Counted from the stretch's first letter, positions 16,216 through 25,746 are shown. The stretch is 64,000 bases of DNA from Bradyrhizobium sp. CCBAU 53421 (GCF_015291625.1 NZ_CP030047.1:6324001-6388000), one strand, 5' to 3'. Program-made: numbers and translations. The notes: generated by a model not told the origin, from the letters alone.

Positions 16216-17523
16216 ATGAAGATTGCAATGGTTGGAACGGGATATGTAGGTCTCGTGTCCGGAGCGTGTTTTGCCGATTTCGGCCATCAGGTCGTGTGTG
16301 TCGACAAGGACGCCGGCAAGATCGAAGCCCTGAAGCGGGGCAAGATCCCGATCTACGAAACCGACCTCGATAAGCTCGTCGAGACCAATGCCGCTGCCGG
16401 CCGCCTGACCTTCACGACGGAGCTCGCCGGCGCCGTCGGCGACGCTGATGCCGTCTTCATCGCGGTGGGAACGCCCTCGCGGCGCGGCGATGGCCATGCG
16501 GACCTGAGCTACGTCTATGCTGCCGCCAAAGAGATCGGCGCAGCGCTCAAGAAATTCACCGTGGTGGTGACGAAATCGACCGTGCCGGTGGGCACCGGCG
16601 ACGAGGTGGAACGCCTGATCCGCGAGACCAGTCCCGACGCGGATTTCGCGGTTGCTTCGAACCCCGAATTCCTGCGCGAAGGCGCCGCGATCCAGGATTT
16701 TCGCCATCCCGACCGGATCGTCGTCGGCACCGAGGACGAGCGGGCCAAGCGGGTGATGGGCGAAGTCTACCGCCCGCTCTATTTGAACCAGGCGCCGATC
16801 CTCTATACCGCGCGACGCACGGCGGAATTGATCAAATACGCCGCAAATGCCTTCCTCGCCACCAAGATCACCTTCATCAACGAGATCGCCGATCTCTCTG
16901 AAAGGGTCGGGGCGAACGTGCAGGAGGTCGCGCGCGGCATCGGGCTCGACAACCGGATCGGAACCAAGTTCCTGCATGCCGGCGCAGGCTATGGCGGCTC
17001 GTGCTTCCCGAAGGATACCCGTGCGCTGTTCAAGACGGCGCTCGATCACGACGTCCAGCTGAAGATCGTCGAAGCCACGCTGACCGCGAACGATAACCGC
17101 AAGCGCGCGATGGCGCGCAAGGTCGCCAACGTGCTCGGCGGCGAGCTGCGCGGCAAGACGATCGGCGTGCTTGGCCTGACCTTCAAGCCCGATACCGACG
17201 ACATGCGCGAGGCGCCGTCGATCCCGCTGATCAACGGCCTGATCGATTTCGGCGCCAAGGTTCGCGCCTACGATCCCATTGGCATGGAGCAGGCGCGCAA
17301 GGAATTGCCGGAGATCGAGTACTGCAAGGACGCCTATGAGTGCGCCCGCCAGGCGGACGCGCTGGTCATCGTGACCGAGTGGCGCCAGTTCCGCGCGCTC
17401 GACCTGAAGCGGATCAAGCAGGAGATGAAGCATCCTGTCGTGGTCGACCTGCGCAACATCTACCGGCCGGACGAGATGGCCGCGCACGGCTTCACCTACG
17501 ACAGCATCGGCCGGCCGCGCTAA
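16216..17523 (+). CDS. ugd: UDP-glucose 6-dehydrogenase
   Basis: This oxidises UDP-glucose twice to UDP-glucuronate with NAD+, supplying uronic acid for EPS. The 435-residue enzyme has the N-terminal Rossmann motif GTGYVGLVSGACFAD (7-21), the central-domain Lys207 (ELIKYAANAF) and the catalytic Cys263 in YGGSCFPKD. The C-terminal UDP-binding domain has GLTFKPDTDDMREAPS. Its length and all key residues are canonical (also called rkpK or exo5 in rhizobia). It is monocistronic, with a strong terminator directly downstream. The upstream region at 16130-16180 is AT-rich and contains a GCTAACTCCTCC stretch. Confidence 0.95.
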   Translation: MKIAMVGTGYVGLVSGACFADFGHQVVCVDKDAGKIEALKRGKIPIYETDLDKLVETNAAAGRLTFTTELAGAVGDADAVFIAVGTPSRRGDGHADLSYVYAAAKEIGAALKKFTVVVTKSTVPVGTGDEVERLIRETSPDADFAVASNPEFLREGAAIQDFRHPDRIVVGTEDERAKRVMGEVYRPLYLNQAPILYTARRTAELIKYAANAFLATKITFINEIADLSERVGANVQEVARGIGLDNRIGTKFLHAGAGYGGSCFPKDTRALFKTALDHDVQLKIVEATLTANDNRKRAMARKVANVLGGELRGKTIGVLGLTFKPDTDDMREAPSIPLINGLIDFGAKVRAYDPIGMEQARKELPEIEYCKDAYECARQADALVIVTEWRQFRALDLKRIKQEMKHPVVVDLRNIYRPDEMAAHGFTYDSIGRPR

Positions 17524-17549
17524 GCGGCCGATCCAGCGCCGTCTAATCC

Positions 17550-17585
17550 AAAGCGCGATGAGGTTGAATCCTCATCGCGCTTTTT
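17550..17585 (+). terminator. Strong intrinsic terminator after ugd
   Basis: A 14-bp perfect stem (17550-17563 with 17570-17583) closes a six-base TTGAAT loop and is followed by a run of T. The arms read AAAGCGCGATGAGG and its complement. It sits 26 bp after the ugd stop. The stem is nearly symmetrical, so it may also terminate weakly in the other direction for rfbD. Confidence 0.9.
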
Positions 17586-17659
17586 GCTTGTCGTCTCGGC
17601 ATCGTCCCGGCCTAAACGCCTCGCGTTCGGCGCGGGGACGCCGCTTCACATTCTAAGTT

Positions 17660-18571
17660 CTAGGCGTGGGCCGGTGCGCCGAGCTGGACATATGCGTCGA
17701 GCTCGCGTGCGAGCGCTTCCTGCCATGTCGGCATCGAAATCCCGAACTGCGTCTTCAGCCGCGTCAGATCCAGCCGCGAATTGCCCGGACGCACCGCCTT
17801 AGTCGGGAAGTCGGCCGCACCGATCGGCACGATGTTGTCGACGGCGAGCGTGACGCCGCGCGACCGCAGCCCGCCGACGATGGCCGTTGCAAAGCCGTGC
17901 CAGCTGGTTTCGCCGGCGCAAACCAGATTGACGACACCGCCCCTGCGCGCGAGCTGATCGTGCAGCGTGGTGATGTTAGGCAGGACGATGCCGGCGACCG
18001 CGCTGGCGATCGCCTGTGCCGTGGTCGGCGCGCCGATCTGGTCGGCCACGATCCGCAGCTCCTTACGCTCGCCTGCAAGCCGCGCGATGGTGCGCAGGAA
18101 ATTGGTGCCCTTTGCGGCATAGACCCAGGAGGTGCGCGCGATCAGATGCGCCCCGCCCGCGGCCTGGATCGCGAGATCGCCGGCAAGCTTGCTGGCGCCG
18201 TAAGCCGACAGCGGTTCGGTCGGGCTGTCCTCGCGCCAGGACCGGTCGCCTGAACCGTTGAAAACGTAGTCCGTGGAGAAATGCACCAGCGGCACGCGGT
18301 TCGCAGCCGCCCATTTCGCCAGCGTTTCGGGTCCCTTGGCGTTGACCAGGAACGCCAGCTCGCGCTCGTCCTCGGCGCGATCGACGGCCGTATAGGCCGC
18401 GGGATTGATGATGAGATCGGGCTTCAGTCTCTCGAGCTCCGCCGTCAACATCTCCGGCTTCGACAGATCGAATTCCGCGGTCGGCGGCGCGACGATGGTG
18501 CCGTGGCTTTCCAGCAGGGGCTTCAGCGCACTGCCGACTTGGCCGCGCGTTCCCGTCAAAAGAATCCGCAT
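17660..18571 (-). CDS. rfbD: dTDP-4-dehydrorhamnose reductase
   Basis: This performs the final NAD(P)H-dependent step of dTDP-L-rhamnose synthesis. The 303-residue SDR enzyme has the nucleotide-binding motif GTRGQVG (7-13), the catalytic YxxxK at Tyr124-Lys128 (YGASK) and STDYVFNG before it. The ATG at 18571 overlaps the rfbC stop (TGATG), giving tight coupling. Upstream in-frame codons would add an atypical Arg-rich stretch, so they are rejected. Together with rfbC, and rfbAB across the divergent promoter, it completes the pathway. Confidence 0.93.
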   Translation of the reverse strand: MRILLTGTRGQVGSALKPLLESHGTIVAPPTAEFDLSKPEMLTAELERLKPDLIINPAAYTAVDRAEDERELAFLVNAKGPETLAKWAAANRVPLVHFSTDYVFNGSGDRSWREDSPTEPLSAYGASKLAGDLAIQAAGGAHLIARTSWVYAAKGTNFLRTIARLAGERKELRIVADQIGAPTTAQAIASAVAGIVLPNITTLHDQLARRGGVVNLVCAGETSWHGFATAIVGGLRSRGVTLAVDNIVPIGAADFPTKAVRPGNSRLDLTRLKTQFGISMPTWQEALARELDAYVQLGAPAHA

Positions 18572-19125
18572 CAGATTTGTCCATAGGTCGGAAGATTGCT
18601 GGCGTCGGCGAGCAGCGGCGCATCCGCGTCCTTGGCCGACAGCTGTGGCTTGTCGACGCCCCATTTGATCCCGATCGCCGGATCATCCCACCGGATCGAG
18701 AGCTCGTCCTTGGGGCTGTAGAAGTCATCGCATTTGTAGAAGAAGTCGGCGGTTTCCGAGAGCACCACGAAGCCGTGGGCAAAGCCGCGCGGCACCCATA
18801 ACTGCCGGCGGTTGTCCTCGCTCAATTCGACCGCGACATGCTTGCCGAAATTCGGGCTGCCGACACGCACGTCGACGGCAACGTCCAGCACCTTGCCGCG
18901 CAACACGGTGACGAGCTTGCCCTGGGTGAGCGGGTTCTGCAGATGCAGCCCGCGCAGCACGCCGTAGGCCGAGCGGGACATGTTGTCCTGCACGAAGGGC
19001 CGCGCAATGCCGTGCTCGACATAACGGGGCGACTGATAGGTCTCGAGGAAGAAGCCGCGCTGGTCGCCGAACAGCTTCGGCTCGACGATCAGGACTTCAG
19101 GAAGCTCGGTCTTGATGACGTTCAT
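18571..19125 (-). CDS. rfbC: dTDP-4-dehydrorhamnose 3,5-epimerase
   Basis: This 184-residue cupin enzyme epimerises C3 and C5 of dTDP-4-keto-6-deoxyglucose. Catalytic His61 (LRGLHLQNP) and Tyr130 (FFYKCDDFY) are present, with the family signature PRGFAHGF at 112-119. It is the first gene of the rfbC-rfbD unit and is divergent from rfbA across 109 bp. A TTAACATT box lies immediately upstream of its start. Confidence 0.94.
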   Translation of the reverse strand: MNVIKTELPEVLIVEPKLFGDQRGFFLETYQSPRYVEHGIARPFVQDNMSRSAYGVLRGLHLQNPLTQGKLVTVLRGKVLDVAVDVRVGSPNFGKHVAVELSEDNRRQLWVPRGFAHGFVVLSETADFFYKCDDFYSPKDELSIRWDDPAIGIKWGVDKPQLSAKDADAPLLADASNLPTYGQI

Positions 19126-19234
19126 TTAACATTTGTTCCAGTTTGACGCGCCCGAAATGTTAATTTCCCTCTCATAACAAACTTGTGCAGCGCGCGCTAT
19201 ATGTTATGTTCTGATAGTCAAATTGTGAGGGACC
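19126..19234. promoter_or_regulatory. Divergent rfbC/rfbA promoter region
   Basis: This 109-bp AT-rich spacer separates the two halves of the rhamnose pathway. It carries TTAACATT at 19127-19134, AATGTTAA near 19157 and a TATATGTTATG segment near 19200, with TTGTGAGG just before rfbA. The same AACATT/AATGTTA boxes recur in front of other operons here, which suggests shared control. No exact -35/-10 was fixed. Confidence 0.5.
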
Positions 19235-20146
19235 ATGAAAGGCATTATCCTTGCCGGTGGCACCGGCTCGCGCCTCTACCCGGTGACGACCGTCGTCTCC
19301 AAGCAGCTGCTGCCCGTCTTCGACAAGCCGATGATCTATTATCCGCTGTCGACGCTGATGCTCGGCGGAATCCGCGACATTTTGATCATCTCGACGCCGC
19401 AGGACAAACCGCTGTTCCAGCGCCTGCTCGGCGACGGCAGCGAGATGGGTGTCCGGTTCGCCTATGCCACGCAGGAGACCCCGCGGGGCCTCGCCGACGC
19501 TTTCATCGTCGGACGCGAGTTCATCGGTGATGACTCCGTCGCCCTTGTGTTAGGCGATAACATTTTCTACGGCCATGGCCTGCCGAGCATGCTGTCGGCC
19601 GCCTCGGTGCGCAGGAAGGGCGCCACCGTGTTCGGCTACGTCGTCAACGCGCCCGAACAGTACGGCGTGATCGAGCTGGACGGCACCGGCCGGGCGCTCT
19701 CGATCGAGGAGAAGCCGAAGCGGCCGAAGTCCAACGTTGCCGTCACCGGTCTCTACTTCTACGACAATGACGTGGTCGACATCGCGGCCCGCATCAAGCC
19801 GTCCCCGCGCGGCGAGATCGAGATCACCGACGTCAACAAGGCCTATCTCGAGCGCGGCGACCTCTTTGTCGAGGTGCTCGGCCGCGGCTTCGCCTGGCTC
19901 GACACCGGCACCCATTCCTCGCTGGTCGAAGCCAGTCATTTCGTCCAGATCCTGGAGCAGCGCCAGGGCCTGCGCATCGCCTGCCCCGAGGAGATCGCGC
20001 TGCGCCAGGGTTACATCTCGCTCGAAGCCTTCGCGCGAGTGGCACAGAAGACCGCCAAGAGCAGCTACGGCGAATATCTGCTGTCGGTCTACCGCTCGTT
20101 CCAGGGTCAGCCCCGCACGGCCGAGGTATTCAAACATGCGGTTTAA
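19235..20146 (+). CDS. rfbA: Glucose-1-phosphate thymidylyltransferase
   Basis: This makes dTDP-glucose from glucose-1-phosphate and dTTP, the entry step to dTDP-rhamnose. The 303-residue nucleotidyltransferase has the N-terminal signature [13 protein letters not shown], the [18 protein letters not shown] motif and [10 protein letters not shown]. The length is typical of short-form RmlA. It overlaps rfbB by 11 bp. The TTGTGAGGGACC sequence before the ATG provides the ribosome-binding site. Confidence 0.95.
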   Translation: MKGIILAGGTGSRLYPVTTVVSKQLLPVFDKPMIYYPLSTLMLGGIRDILIISTPQDKPLFQRLLGDGSEMGVRFAYATQETPRGLADAFIVGREFIGDDSVALVLGDNIFYGHGLPSMLSAASVRRKGATVFGYVVNAPEQYGVIELDGTGRALSIEEKPKRPKSNVAVTGLYFYDNDVVDIAARIKPSPRGEIEITDVNKAYLERGDLFVEVLGRGFAWLDTGTHSSLVEASHFVQILEQRQGLRIACPEEIALRQGYISLEAFARVAQKTAKSSYGEYLLSVYRSFQGQPRTAEVFKHAV

Positions 20147-21203
20147 GGGATCGACGATCTTCGTCACCGGCGGCGCCGGCTTCATCGGCTCCGCCGTGGT
20201 CCGGCACCTGCTGCGAGACACCCACGCCCGCGTCGTCAACATCGACAAGCTGACCTATGCGGCGAACCTGGCTTCCCTGCCCGGCTCGAGCGAGAGCCTG
20301 AACTACACCTTCGAAAAGGCCTGCATCTGCGAGGGACAGGGGCTGCGCCGGCTGTTCGAGAAATATCAGCCCGACGCGGTGATGAATCTTGCCGCGGAAA
20401 GCCATGTCGACCGCTCGATCGACGGCCCCGGCGAATTCATCCAGACCAACATCGTCGGCACCTTCACGATCCTGCAGGAGACGCTGCGGCACTGGCGCAC
20501 GCTCTCGCCCGAGAAGCGCGACCAGTTCCGCTTTCTGCACATCTCGACCGACGAGGTGTTCGGCTCGCTCGGCGACGAAGGCCTGTTCACCGAGACCACG
20601 GCCTATGCACCGAACTCGCCCTATTCGGCCAGCAAGGCGTCGTCCGATCATCTGGTGCGCGCCTGGCGCGAGACCTACGAGCTGCCGACCCTGGTGACCA
20701 ACTGCTCCAACAATTACGGCCCCTATCATTTCCCGGAAAAGCTGATCCCGCACATGATCATCAAGGGGCTCGCCGGCGAGCCGCTGCCGGTCTATGGCGA
20801 CGGCCAGAACATCCGTGACTGGCTGTTCGTCGAGGACCACGCCAGGGCGCTGACCCTGGTGCTGGAGCGCGGCGAGGTCGGCGAGACCTACAATGTCGGC
20901 GGCCGCAACGAGCGCACCAACCTGCACGTCGTGGAAAGCATCTGCGACCTGCTCGACGAGGTCGTGCCGGCAGCAGCGGGCCCGCGGCGCCAGCTGATCA
21001 ATTTCGTCGCCGACCGTCCCGGCCACGACCGCCGCTACGCCATCGATGCCACCAAGCTCGAAACCGAGCTCGGCTGGCGCGCCGAGGAGAATTTCGAGAC
21101 CGGCATCGCCAAGACGGTGCGCTGGTATGTCGACGAGCAACCCTGGTGGCGCGCGATCCTGGAGCGCGGCTACAAGGTGGAGCGCGTCGGGCTGAACCAG
21201 TAG
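20136..21203 (+). CDS. rfbB: dTDP-glucose 4,6-dehydratase
   Basis: This converts dTDP-glucose to dTDP-4-keto-6-deoxyglucose using bound NAD+. The 355-residue SDR enzyme has GGAGFIGS (12-19), the active-site triplet STDE with Asp139-Glu140 and the YxxxK motif at Tyr163-Lys167 (YSASK). It also has the family strings [13 protein letters not shown] and [10 protein letters not shown]. The ATG lies inside the end of rfbA, which makes an 11-bp overlap and translational coupling. Confidence 0.95.
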   Translation: MRFKGSTIFVTGGAGFIGSAVVRHLLRDTHARVVNIDKLTYAANLASLPGSSESLNYTFEKACICEGQGLRRLFEKYQPDAVMNLAAESHVDRSIDGPGEFIQTNIVGTFTILQETLRHWRTLSPEKRDQFRFLHISTDEVFGSLGDEGLFTETTAYAPNSPYSASKASSDHLVRAWRETYELPTLVTNCSNNYGPYHFPEKLIPHMIIKGLAGEPLPVYGDGQNIRDWLFVEDHARALTLVLERGEVGETYNVGGRNERTNLHVVESICDLLDEVVPAAAGPRRQLINFVADRPGHDRRYAIDATKLETELGWRAEENFETGIAKTVRWYVDEQPWWRAILERGYKVERVGLNQ

Positions 21204-21255
21204 CCGCCGATCTCTCCAGATCGCCGGCGTGGCCAGCCACCAGGAATCCGAGAAG

Positions 21256-21286
21256 CGCGATGATGATTCGACGGGATCTCATCGCG
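21256..21286. repeat. Hairpin of the GCGCGATGA family after rfbB
   Basis: CGCGATGA (21256-21263) and TCATCGCG (21279-21286) form an 8-bp perfect stem, extended inward by GAT/ATC after a one-base bulge. It lies about 50 bp past rfbB. Its arms match those of the ugd terminator, but no T-run follows, so it may be a related dispersed palindrome or a weak terminator. Confidence 0.5.
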
Positions 21287-21369
21287 ACCTGACGAGCCGC
21301 GACCGCCTTCCGACGGTGGATTGGCATCCGCCAACCAAACAGCAAATCGAGAAACCACGGGGTCCCGCC

Positions 21370-21936
21370 ATGAAAATCGCAATGGACGGTCAGGAAGTGA
21401 CATTGTTCAAGAGCTTCGTGGATCTCTCGACGCGCTACCTTGAATTTGGCTCGGGAGGAAGCACCTGGCTCGCCTGCCAAACCAGGAAGGAGTGGGTCAT
21501 CTCGATCGATTCCTCCCTGGAGTGGCTCAACAATGTCGGCGACGCCACGCGCGATGCGAGCACCAGGCCGCAGCTGCTGCATGTCGATATCGGCAAGCTG
21601 CGCGAATGGGGCTATCCGATCGAGAAGGAGAAGGAGAGCACCTGGCCCGACTATCACGAACGTGTCTGGGAGCGTCCGGAAAGCAAGACCGCCGACCTGT
21701 ATTTCGTTGACGGCCGGTTTCGCGTGGCGTGCTTCGTGCAGTGCGTGCTGCACGGCGCACCGGGCGCGTTCATCGCAATCCACGACTTCGAGAACCGTCC
21801 CCACTACCATTCGGTGCGGACGGTCGCGCGCGAGATCGCGCGGGCCAACAACATGTCGGTGTTCCAAAGGCCGGCAAGGATCGACGTCGATGCCGCGCAA
21901 GCCCTGCTGGCGAAATACCGGCTGGAGCCGCTGTAG
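21370..21936 (+). CDS. Methyltransferase-like hypothetical protein
   Basis: This 188-residue cytoplasmic protein has a Rossmann-like start: YLEFGSGGSTW resembles the SAM-binding GxGxG loop, followed by VISIDSSLEW at the acidic ribose-binding position and LYFVDGRFRVA as a strand-4-like segment. These fit a class I SAM-dependent methyltransferase, or a related non-enzymatic fold, as often found in EPS clusters. The ATG at 21370 is preferred over an in-frame start at 21229, which would add a low-complexity polar stretch spanning the hairpin at 21256. It ends before a bidirectional terminator. The substrate is unknown. Confidence 0.6.
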   Translation: MKIAMDGQEVTLFKSFVDLSTRYLEFGSGGSTWLACQTRKEWVISIDSSLEWLNNVGDATRDASTRPQLLHVDIGKLREWGYPIEKEKESTWPDYHERVWERPESKTADLYFVDGRFRVACFVQCVLHGAPGAFIAIHDFENRPHYHSVRTVAREIARANNMSVFQRPARIDVDAAQALLAKYRLEPL

Positions 21937-21994
21937 CTGACCAGAGCCTCTGTAGCCGGTCGCTACGATCAACGATCACGTCAATGCACGAAAT

Positions 21995-22026
21995 AAGAAG
22001 GGCGCGCCGATCGGCGCGCCCTTCTT
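21995..22026. terminator. Bidirectional terminator between convergent genes
   Basis: A perfect 32-bp palindrome (AAGAAGGGCGCGCCGA followed by its exact complement) lies between the convergent methyltransferase-like gene and the GT92 gene. It can form a long GC-rich stem on either strand and is flanked by A-rich DNA on the left and TTCTTGTGTTT on the right, fitting termination in both directions. Confidence 0.85.
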
Positions 22027-22039
22027 GTGTTTCCCGGAT

Positions 22040-23284
22040 TCAACCCTGGACCAGTTTCTTCAGCTCCGGAAGAAACCGCTGGATCGTCGCGTCTTCCAGA
22101 TCGTTGCGATCGCGCAGCGTGAAGAACTCCATCGCGCGGATCTTCTCGGGATCTCCATCGGCGAGCGGCCTGCCGCGCTCACGCTTCTTCAGCAATTGCT
22201 GCCGCGACTTGGTGTAGTAGTGATTGATGACGAGCTTGTCCCGCTTGGGAGCGGTACAGCGGCCGCCGATCGGGAAAATCGGCGTGCCGTCTTCCGCGAC
22301 GTAGCAGCCCAGCACCAGCGATTGATGGGGATGCAGGTAGGACACGATGGTATCCGGCCGCACGATCGACTTCATGATGAAGTGGTCCGGGAAGTCGTCC
22401 GGAGCGCGACGGGTGAAGGACTCGATGCACAGGCCGGCCGGCTTCGCGTCGTGACCGTTCGACCCGAAGTTCAACCAGTGCACCGCCACCGCCGGCGCCG
22501 ATCCGACCTCGGCCAGGACGTCCTTGATGTTGCCGGCCCGCGTCGGAAACAGGTACTCATCGGCATCGATGAAAGCGCACCATTCCGAGCAATTGCGATA
22601 GCTGTCGATCGCATGAGAGAACGCGCGCATCTGGCCGAATTCGCCCTCCACGAAATGATAGGTGATCATTTCGGGCCACGGGAACGACTCGATGACGGCG
22701 CGCGTATTGTCGGTGCTGCCGTTGTCGTAGAGGTAGAAGTGATCGACCCCGACCAGCCTGTGAAAGTGCAGCCATTCCAAGAGGTCGTCGCCCTCGTTCT
22801 TGATGGCGCACACGACCGACAGGCCGTGCTTCTTGCGGTCGACCCCGACATAGAGCTTCTTCGCCTCCATCACGCGCAGGAGGCCGGCAAACTCTCGTCG
22901 CAGGTTTTCGCTTTTCGGGGCCGCAGCGAGCGCGGACAGATAGACGTCCTGCGCTTCGTGCGCCGATCCCATGTTGAGATCCGCGATCGCAAGGCGATGC
23001 AACACCCGCGAGTCGGATGGCATCTGCTTGACGAGGTCGAGAAGGATGGCGCGCGCTCCGGCGAAATCACATGCCTGCACAAGCGCTGCCGCCTTTGCAA
23101 ACTGGAATTCCTTGTAGTGGCCGTATTGCTGCTCCAACTGCTCGACCGACTGGATGAGCTCGTCGGGCTTCGGATTTGCGATCCGCCCGGAAAAGAAATC
23201 TCGAAGCCTTGTCTCGATCTCACTTGCTGGAAGCGTATCGAGATTCACGCCTGAGCTGAAACTAGACAATGCAGGAATTTCCAT
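22040..23284 (-). CDS. Glycosyltransferase family 92 (GT2-like) protein
   Basis: This 414-residue protein has an N-terminal helical TPR-like region (about 30-145, VLHRLAIADLNMGSAHEAQDVYLSAL-type helices). A GT92/DUF23-type GT-A domain follows, with GLSVVCAIKNEGDDLLEWLHF, FYLYDNGSTDNT, the metal-binding FIDADEYLF and HWLNFGSNGH. A C-terminal KLVINHYYTKS motif is typical of the family. The domain transfers a sugar, often galactose or an uncharacterised hexose. The start is placed at ATG 23284 rather than a TTG two codons earlier. It diverges from the Tat-exported GH99-like gene. Confidence 0.82.
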   Translation of the reverse strand: MEIPALSSFSSGVNLDTLPASEIETRLRDFFSGRIANPKPDELIQSVEQLEQQYGHYKEFQFAKAAALVQACDFAGARAILLDLVKQMPSDSRVLHRLAIADLNMGSAHEAQDVYLSALAAAPKSENLRREFAGLLRVMEAKKLYVGVDRKKHGLSVVCAIKNEGDDLLEWLHFHRLVGVDHFYLYDNGSTDNTRAVIESFPWPEMITYHFVEGEFGQMRAFSHAIDSYRNCSEWCAFIDADEYLFPTRAGNIKDVLAEVGSAPAVAVHWLNFGSNGHDAKPAGLCIESFTRRAPDDFPDHFIMKSIVRPDTIVSYLHPHQSLVLGCYVAEDGTPIFPIGGRCTAPKRDKLVINHYYTKSRQQLLKKRERGRPLADGDPEKIRAMEFFTLRDRNDLEDATIQRFLPELKKLVQG

Positions 23285-23509
23285 GTCCAACCTGAGCCGC
23301 TCCCCACGAGATCAACAAGCAATTACCATTGGTTCGCACCACGAATTCCCTATTAGCGCACTTATCCTACAAGAATAAGGCTATAACACGCAGTGCTCAC
23401 ATTTAACTGTTGTAAGGTTATTTCGAGGAAAATCAATACAATAGAGCAGAGGGCACGCTGTCACTTGCACGAAACCGTCACACGCGACGGGAACGATCGG
23501 AGATCGCCA

Positions 23510-24706
23510 ATGGACAATGGGAACGAAGCACTCCGTAAGCCGTTCGCGCTTACAAGACGCATGTTTTTGGCATCGTTATCCGCAAGCCTGCTGCCCGGCT
23601 CGCTCAGCGTCCTCGGTTCCGGCCATCCTGCTGCGGCCGCGGCGACTTCCCGGCCCCTCGTCGGAGCCATCCGATGGGACGCATGGTACGCGCCGGGCTC
23701 GCAGCCGACGGAAGCCATGAAGCAATCGCTCGGTCCGCAGAAATATCGTTGGCGGGCGCCGTTCTTCGGAACACAAATGAACCGCGATCCCAACGCGCTG
23801 GATTTTTCGGCCTCGATCCAGACCGAGATGGACAAGGAGATCGACCAGGCCATCTTTGCCGGACTGGACTATTGGGCATTTGCCGGATACGGCGCAAACC
23901 ACCCGATGTCGAAAGCCCTGTACGTGTTCAGGACCCGTCCGAAGGCAGCCGAACTCAAATACTGCATGTTCACCGAGCTCGGCCGATGGGGATCGGCAGC
24001 CAAGCTGTCCCCGCTCCCGCAGGAGCACATCGGTCTGATGGCGGACAAGAACTATCTGAGGGTCGAGGGCGATCGGCCGCTCTACTTCCTGGGCTTCATC
24101 AAGGGGGCGGACGTGCAGCGAAGCTGGGGCGGTGTGCAGGGCCTGCGCGCCCAACTCAGCAAGTTCAGATCCGATGCCAACGCAGCCGGGCTCGCGGAGC
24201 CCTATATCGTGCTGGCAGGAGACACGAAATTCCTGAGCCAGGAGGCCGCCAATCTGAGCGCCGACGCGGTCGGGTCATATGCGATCACAACCGGCAACGG
24301 CCGCGGCAGCTTTGCCGACCTCGCGCAATATGCCGAAAAGGGCTGGAATGCGCTGGCCGCCAGCCAGGTCCCTGTTGTGCCCACGGTGATGACAGGATGG
24401 GACAGACGTCCGCGCATCGAACATCCCGTGCCCTGGGAAAAGTCGCAGCGTCCCGGCGATGGCATCACCAATTTCTATACGGCTCCGACGAAGCAGGAGT
24501 TGGCCAACCATCTGGCGCAATCGATCAGCTGGGTGAACAGCCGTGCCCCCGATCGCCGGTCCCCCGTGGTGCTGATCTATGCCTGGAACGAGAACGACGA
24601 AGGCGGCTGGCTGGTCCCGACCCTGCCCTGTCAAACCGATCGCCTGGAAGCGCTGCGCGAGGTTCTCAAGGCGACCGCGCGGGCGGCGTCGAAGAACCTC
24701 TGCTAG
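23510..24706 (+). CDS. Tat-exported GH99-like (WbsX-type) protein
   Basis: This 398-residue protein has a twin-arginine signal (TRRMFLASLSASLLPGS, AAAAA near residue 45). The mature barrel-type domain begins LVGAIRWDAWYAPGSQP. Motifs of the WbsX/GH99-like group are visible: DYWAFAGYG, RPLYFLGF and, near the end, VLIYAWNENDEGGWLVPT, where Glu residues usually sit in the active site. The fold is that of endo-mannosidase-like glycoside hydrolases. Activity is unproven for this family branch. Export by Tat would place it in the periplasm, where it could trim EPS. GGAG lies upstream of ATG 23510. Two hairpins follow the gene. Confidence 0.7.
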   Translation: MDNGNEALRKPFALTRRMFLASLSASLLPGSLSVLGSGHPAAAAATSRPLVGAIRWDAWYAPGSQPTEAMKQSLGPQKYRWRAPFFGTQMNRDPNALDFSASIQTEMDKEIDQAIFAGLDYWAFAGYGANHPMSKALYVFRTRPKAAELKYCMFTELGRWGSAAKLSPLPQEHIGLMADKNYLRVEGDRPLYFLGFIKGADVQRSWGGVQGLRAQLSKFRSDANAAGLAEPYIVLAGDTKFLSQEAANLSADAVGSYAITTGNGRGSFADLAQYAEKGWNALAASQVPVVPTVMTGWDRRPRIEHPVPWEKSQRPGDGITNFYTAPTKQELANHLAQSISWVNSRAPDRRSPVVLIYAWNENDEGGWLVPTLPCQTDRLEALREVLKATARAASKNLC

Positions 24707-24724
24707 GCCGCTTTCGCGTGAAGC

Positions 24725-24792
24725 GTGTCGCGGCTTGCGTGAAGCCGCGACACAACCTCGATGAGGGCTCCGTTCCGATTGCATCGGAACGG
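24725..24792. terminator. Two hairpins between convergent genes
   Basis: The first hairpin has a perfect 12-bp stem, 24725-24736 with 24742-24753 (GTGTCGCGGCTT and complement). The second has a perfect 10-bp stem, 24770-24779 with 24783-24792 (CCGTTCCGAT and complement), with a three-base loop. They fill the 105 bp between the GH99-like gene and the convergent GT2 gene and probably terminate both. Neither has a long T-run. Confidence 0.65.
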
Positions 24793-24811
24793 ATCATGCC
24801 GGCTCCCCCGA

Positions 24812-25735
24812 TCAGCGCCAGCGCAGCGGCCTGGTCCGATCGTTCGACTCCACCGTCCGATGCTCCAGATGATAGGGCGCGTAAATCTGCTTGACCCAGT
24901 AGTTGAAGTTCGGGTGCAGCTTCACGAAGTCATAGAACGAATCGCCGAAATTGGACGGGCTGAGACAGGTCTTGTTTTGCGGCCGCGACGAGATTGCATT
25001 GAGGCAATACGACTCCATGCATGCCTTGGTCTCGCTCTCCGCCACCTTGCTCAGGCTTCGGAAGCTGTTGGTTGAGTGCAGCCGATACAGATAGCGGTCG
25101 GTCTCGAGATAGGTCGGCTCGACCTTGGTGACGGCGCGCAGGGCGAAGTCCCAGTCGTGACAGTATTTGAGGTCGGCGAGCCAGCCCACCTGCCGCAGCA
25201 GTTCACGGCTGAAGACGAAGTTTCCGGTCGATGCGGCAATCTGGGAATCCAGAAACGTCCATGACAGCGGTGCGCCGGCAATCTGGGCCCGATCGATGGC
25301 ATAGCGCAGGCGTGTCGGAAACTGGTAGTTGCTGATCGACTTGCCGTTTTCGTCGATCGGCTCGACGGCCGAGAAGCCGAAGAACAGCCGCTCATTGGCA
25401 AATTGATCGGCGAACAGCCGCACGCGCTCCTTCGAAAAGGCGTCGTCCGAGTTCAAGAGGAAGATCATGTCGCCGCTGGTCAGCGACAACGCTCTGTTCC
25501 AGGTGTAATGGGCGCCGAGGTTTTGAGGGTTCTTCAGCAGCTTGCAGGAAACGAAGCGCTTGCCGAACGACCGCTTCTTGATGACCTTCTGCGCGACCTC
25601 GAAACTCCTGTCCGGCGAATTGTCGTCGACGATGACGAGCTCGATATCGGCAAAAGTCTGCTGGTAGACAGTCTCGAGGCATTCCTCGAGATACTGCTCG
25701 TGCTTGTAGCACGCGATGACGACACTTGCGAGCAT
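24812..25735 (-). CDS. Glycosyltransferase, GT2 family
   Basis: This 307-residue single-domain GT-A enzyme starts MLASVVIACYKHEQYLEECL and has the VIVDDNSPDRS loop and the FLLNSDDAF DXD site. HDWDFALRAV lies in the acceptor region. The ATG at 25735 is preferred because GAGG lies eight bases upstream. A TTG at 25750 overlaps the stop of the preceding WbsX gene. The two genes are therefore coupled. It transfers a sugar in repeat-unit assembly. Specificity unknown. Confidence 0.85.
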   Translation of the reverse strand: MLASVVIACYKHEQYLEECLETVYQQTFADIELVIVDDNSPDRSFEVAQKVIKKRSFGKRFVSCKLLKNPQNLGAHYTWNRALSLTSGDMIFLLNSDDAFSKERVRLFADQFANERLFFGFSAVEPIDENGKSISNYQFPTRLRYAIDRAQIAGAPLSWTFLDSQIAASTGNFVFSRELLRQVGWLADLKYCHDWDFALRAVTKVEPTYLETDRYLYRLHSTNSFRSLSKVAESETKACMESYCLNAISSRPQNKTCLSPSNFGDSFYDFVKLHPNFNYWVKQIYAPYHLEHRTVESNDRTRPLRWR

Positions 25736-25746
25736 CGGCGGTGACC

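Noticed and set aside
16093..17487. 464-codon minus-strand frame opposite ugd
   Set aside because: ugd has every catalytic motif. The opposite frame is a compositional artefact of GC-rich third positions.
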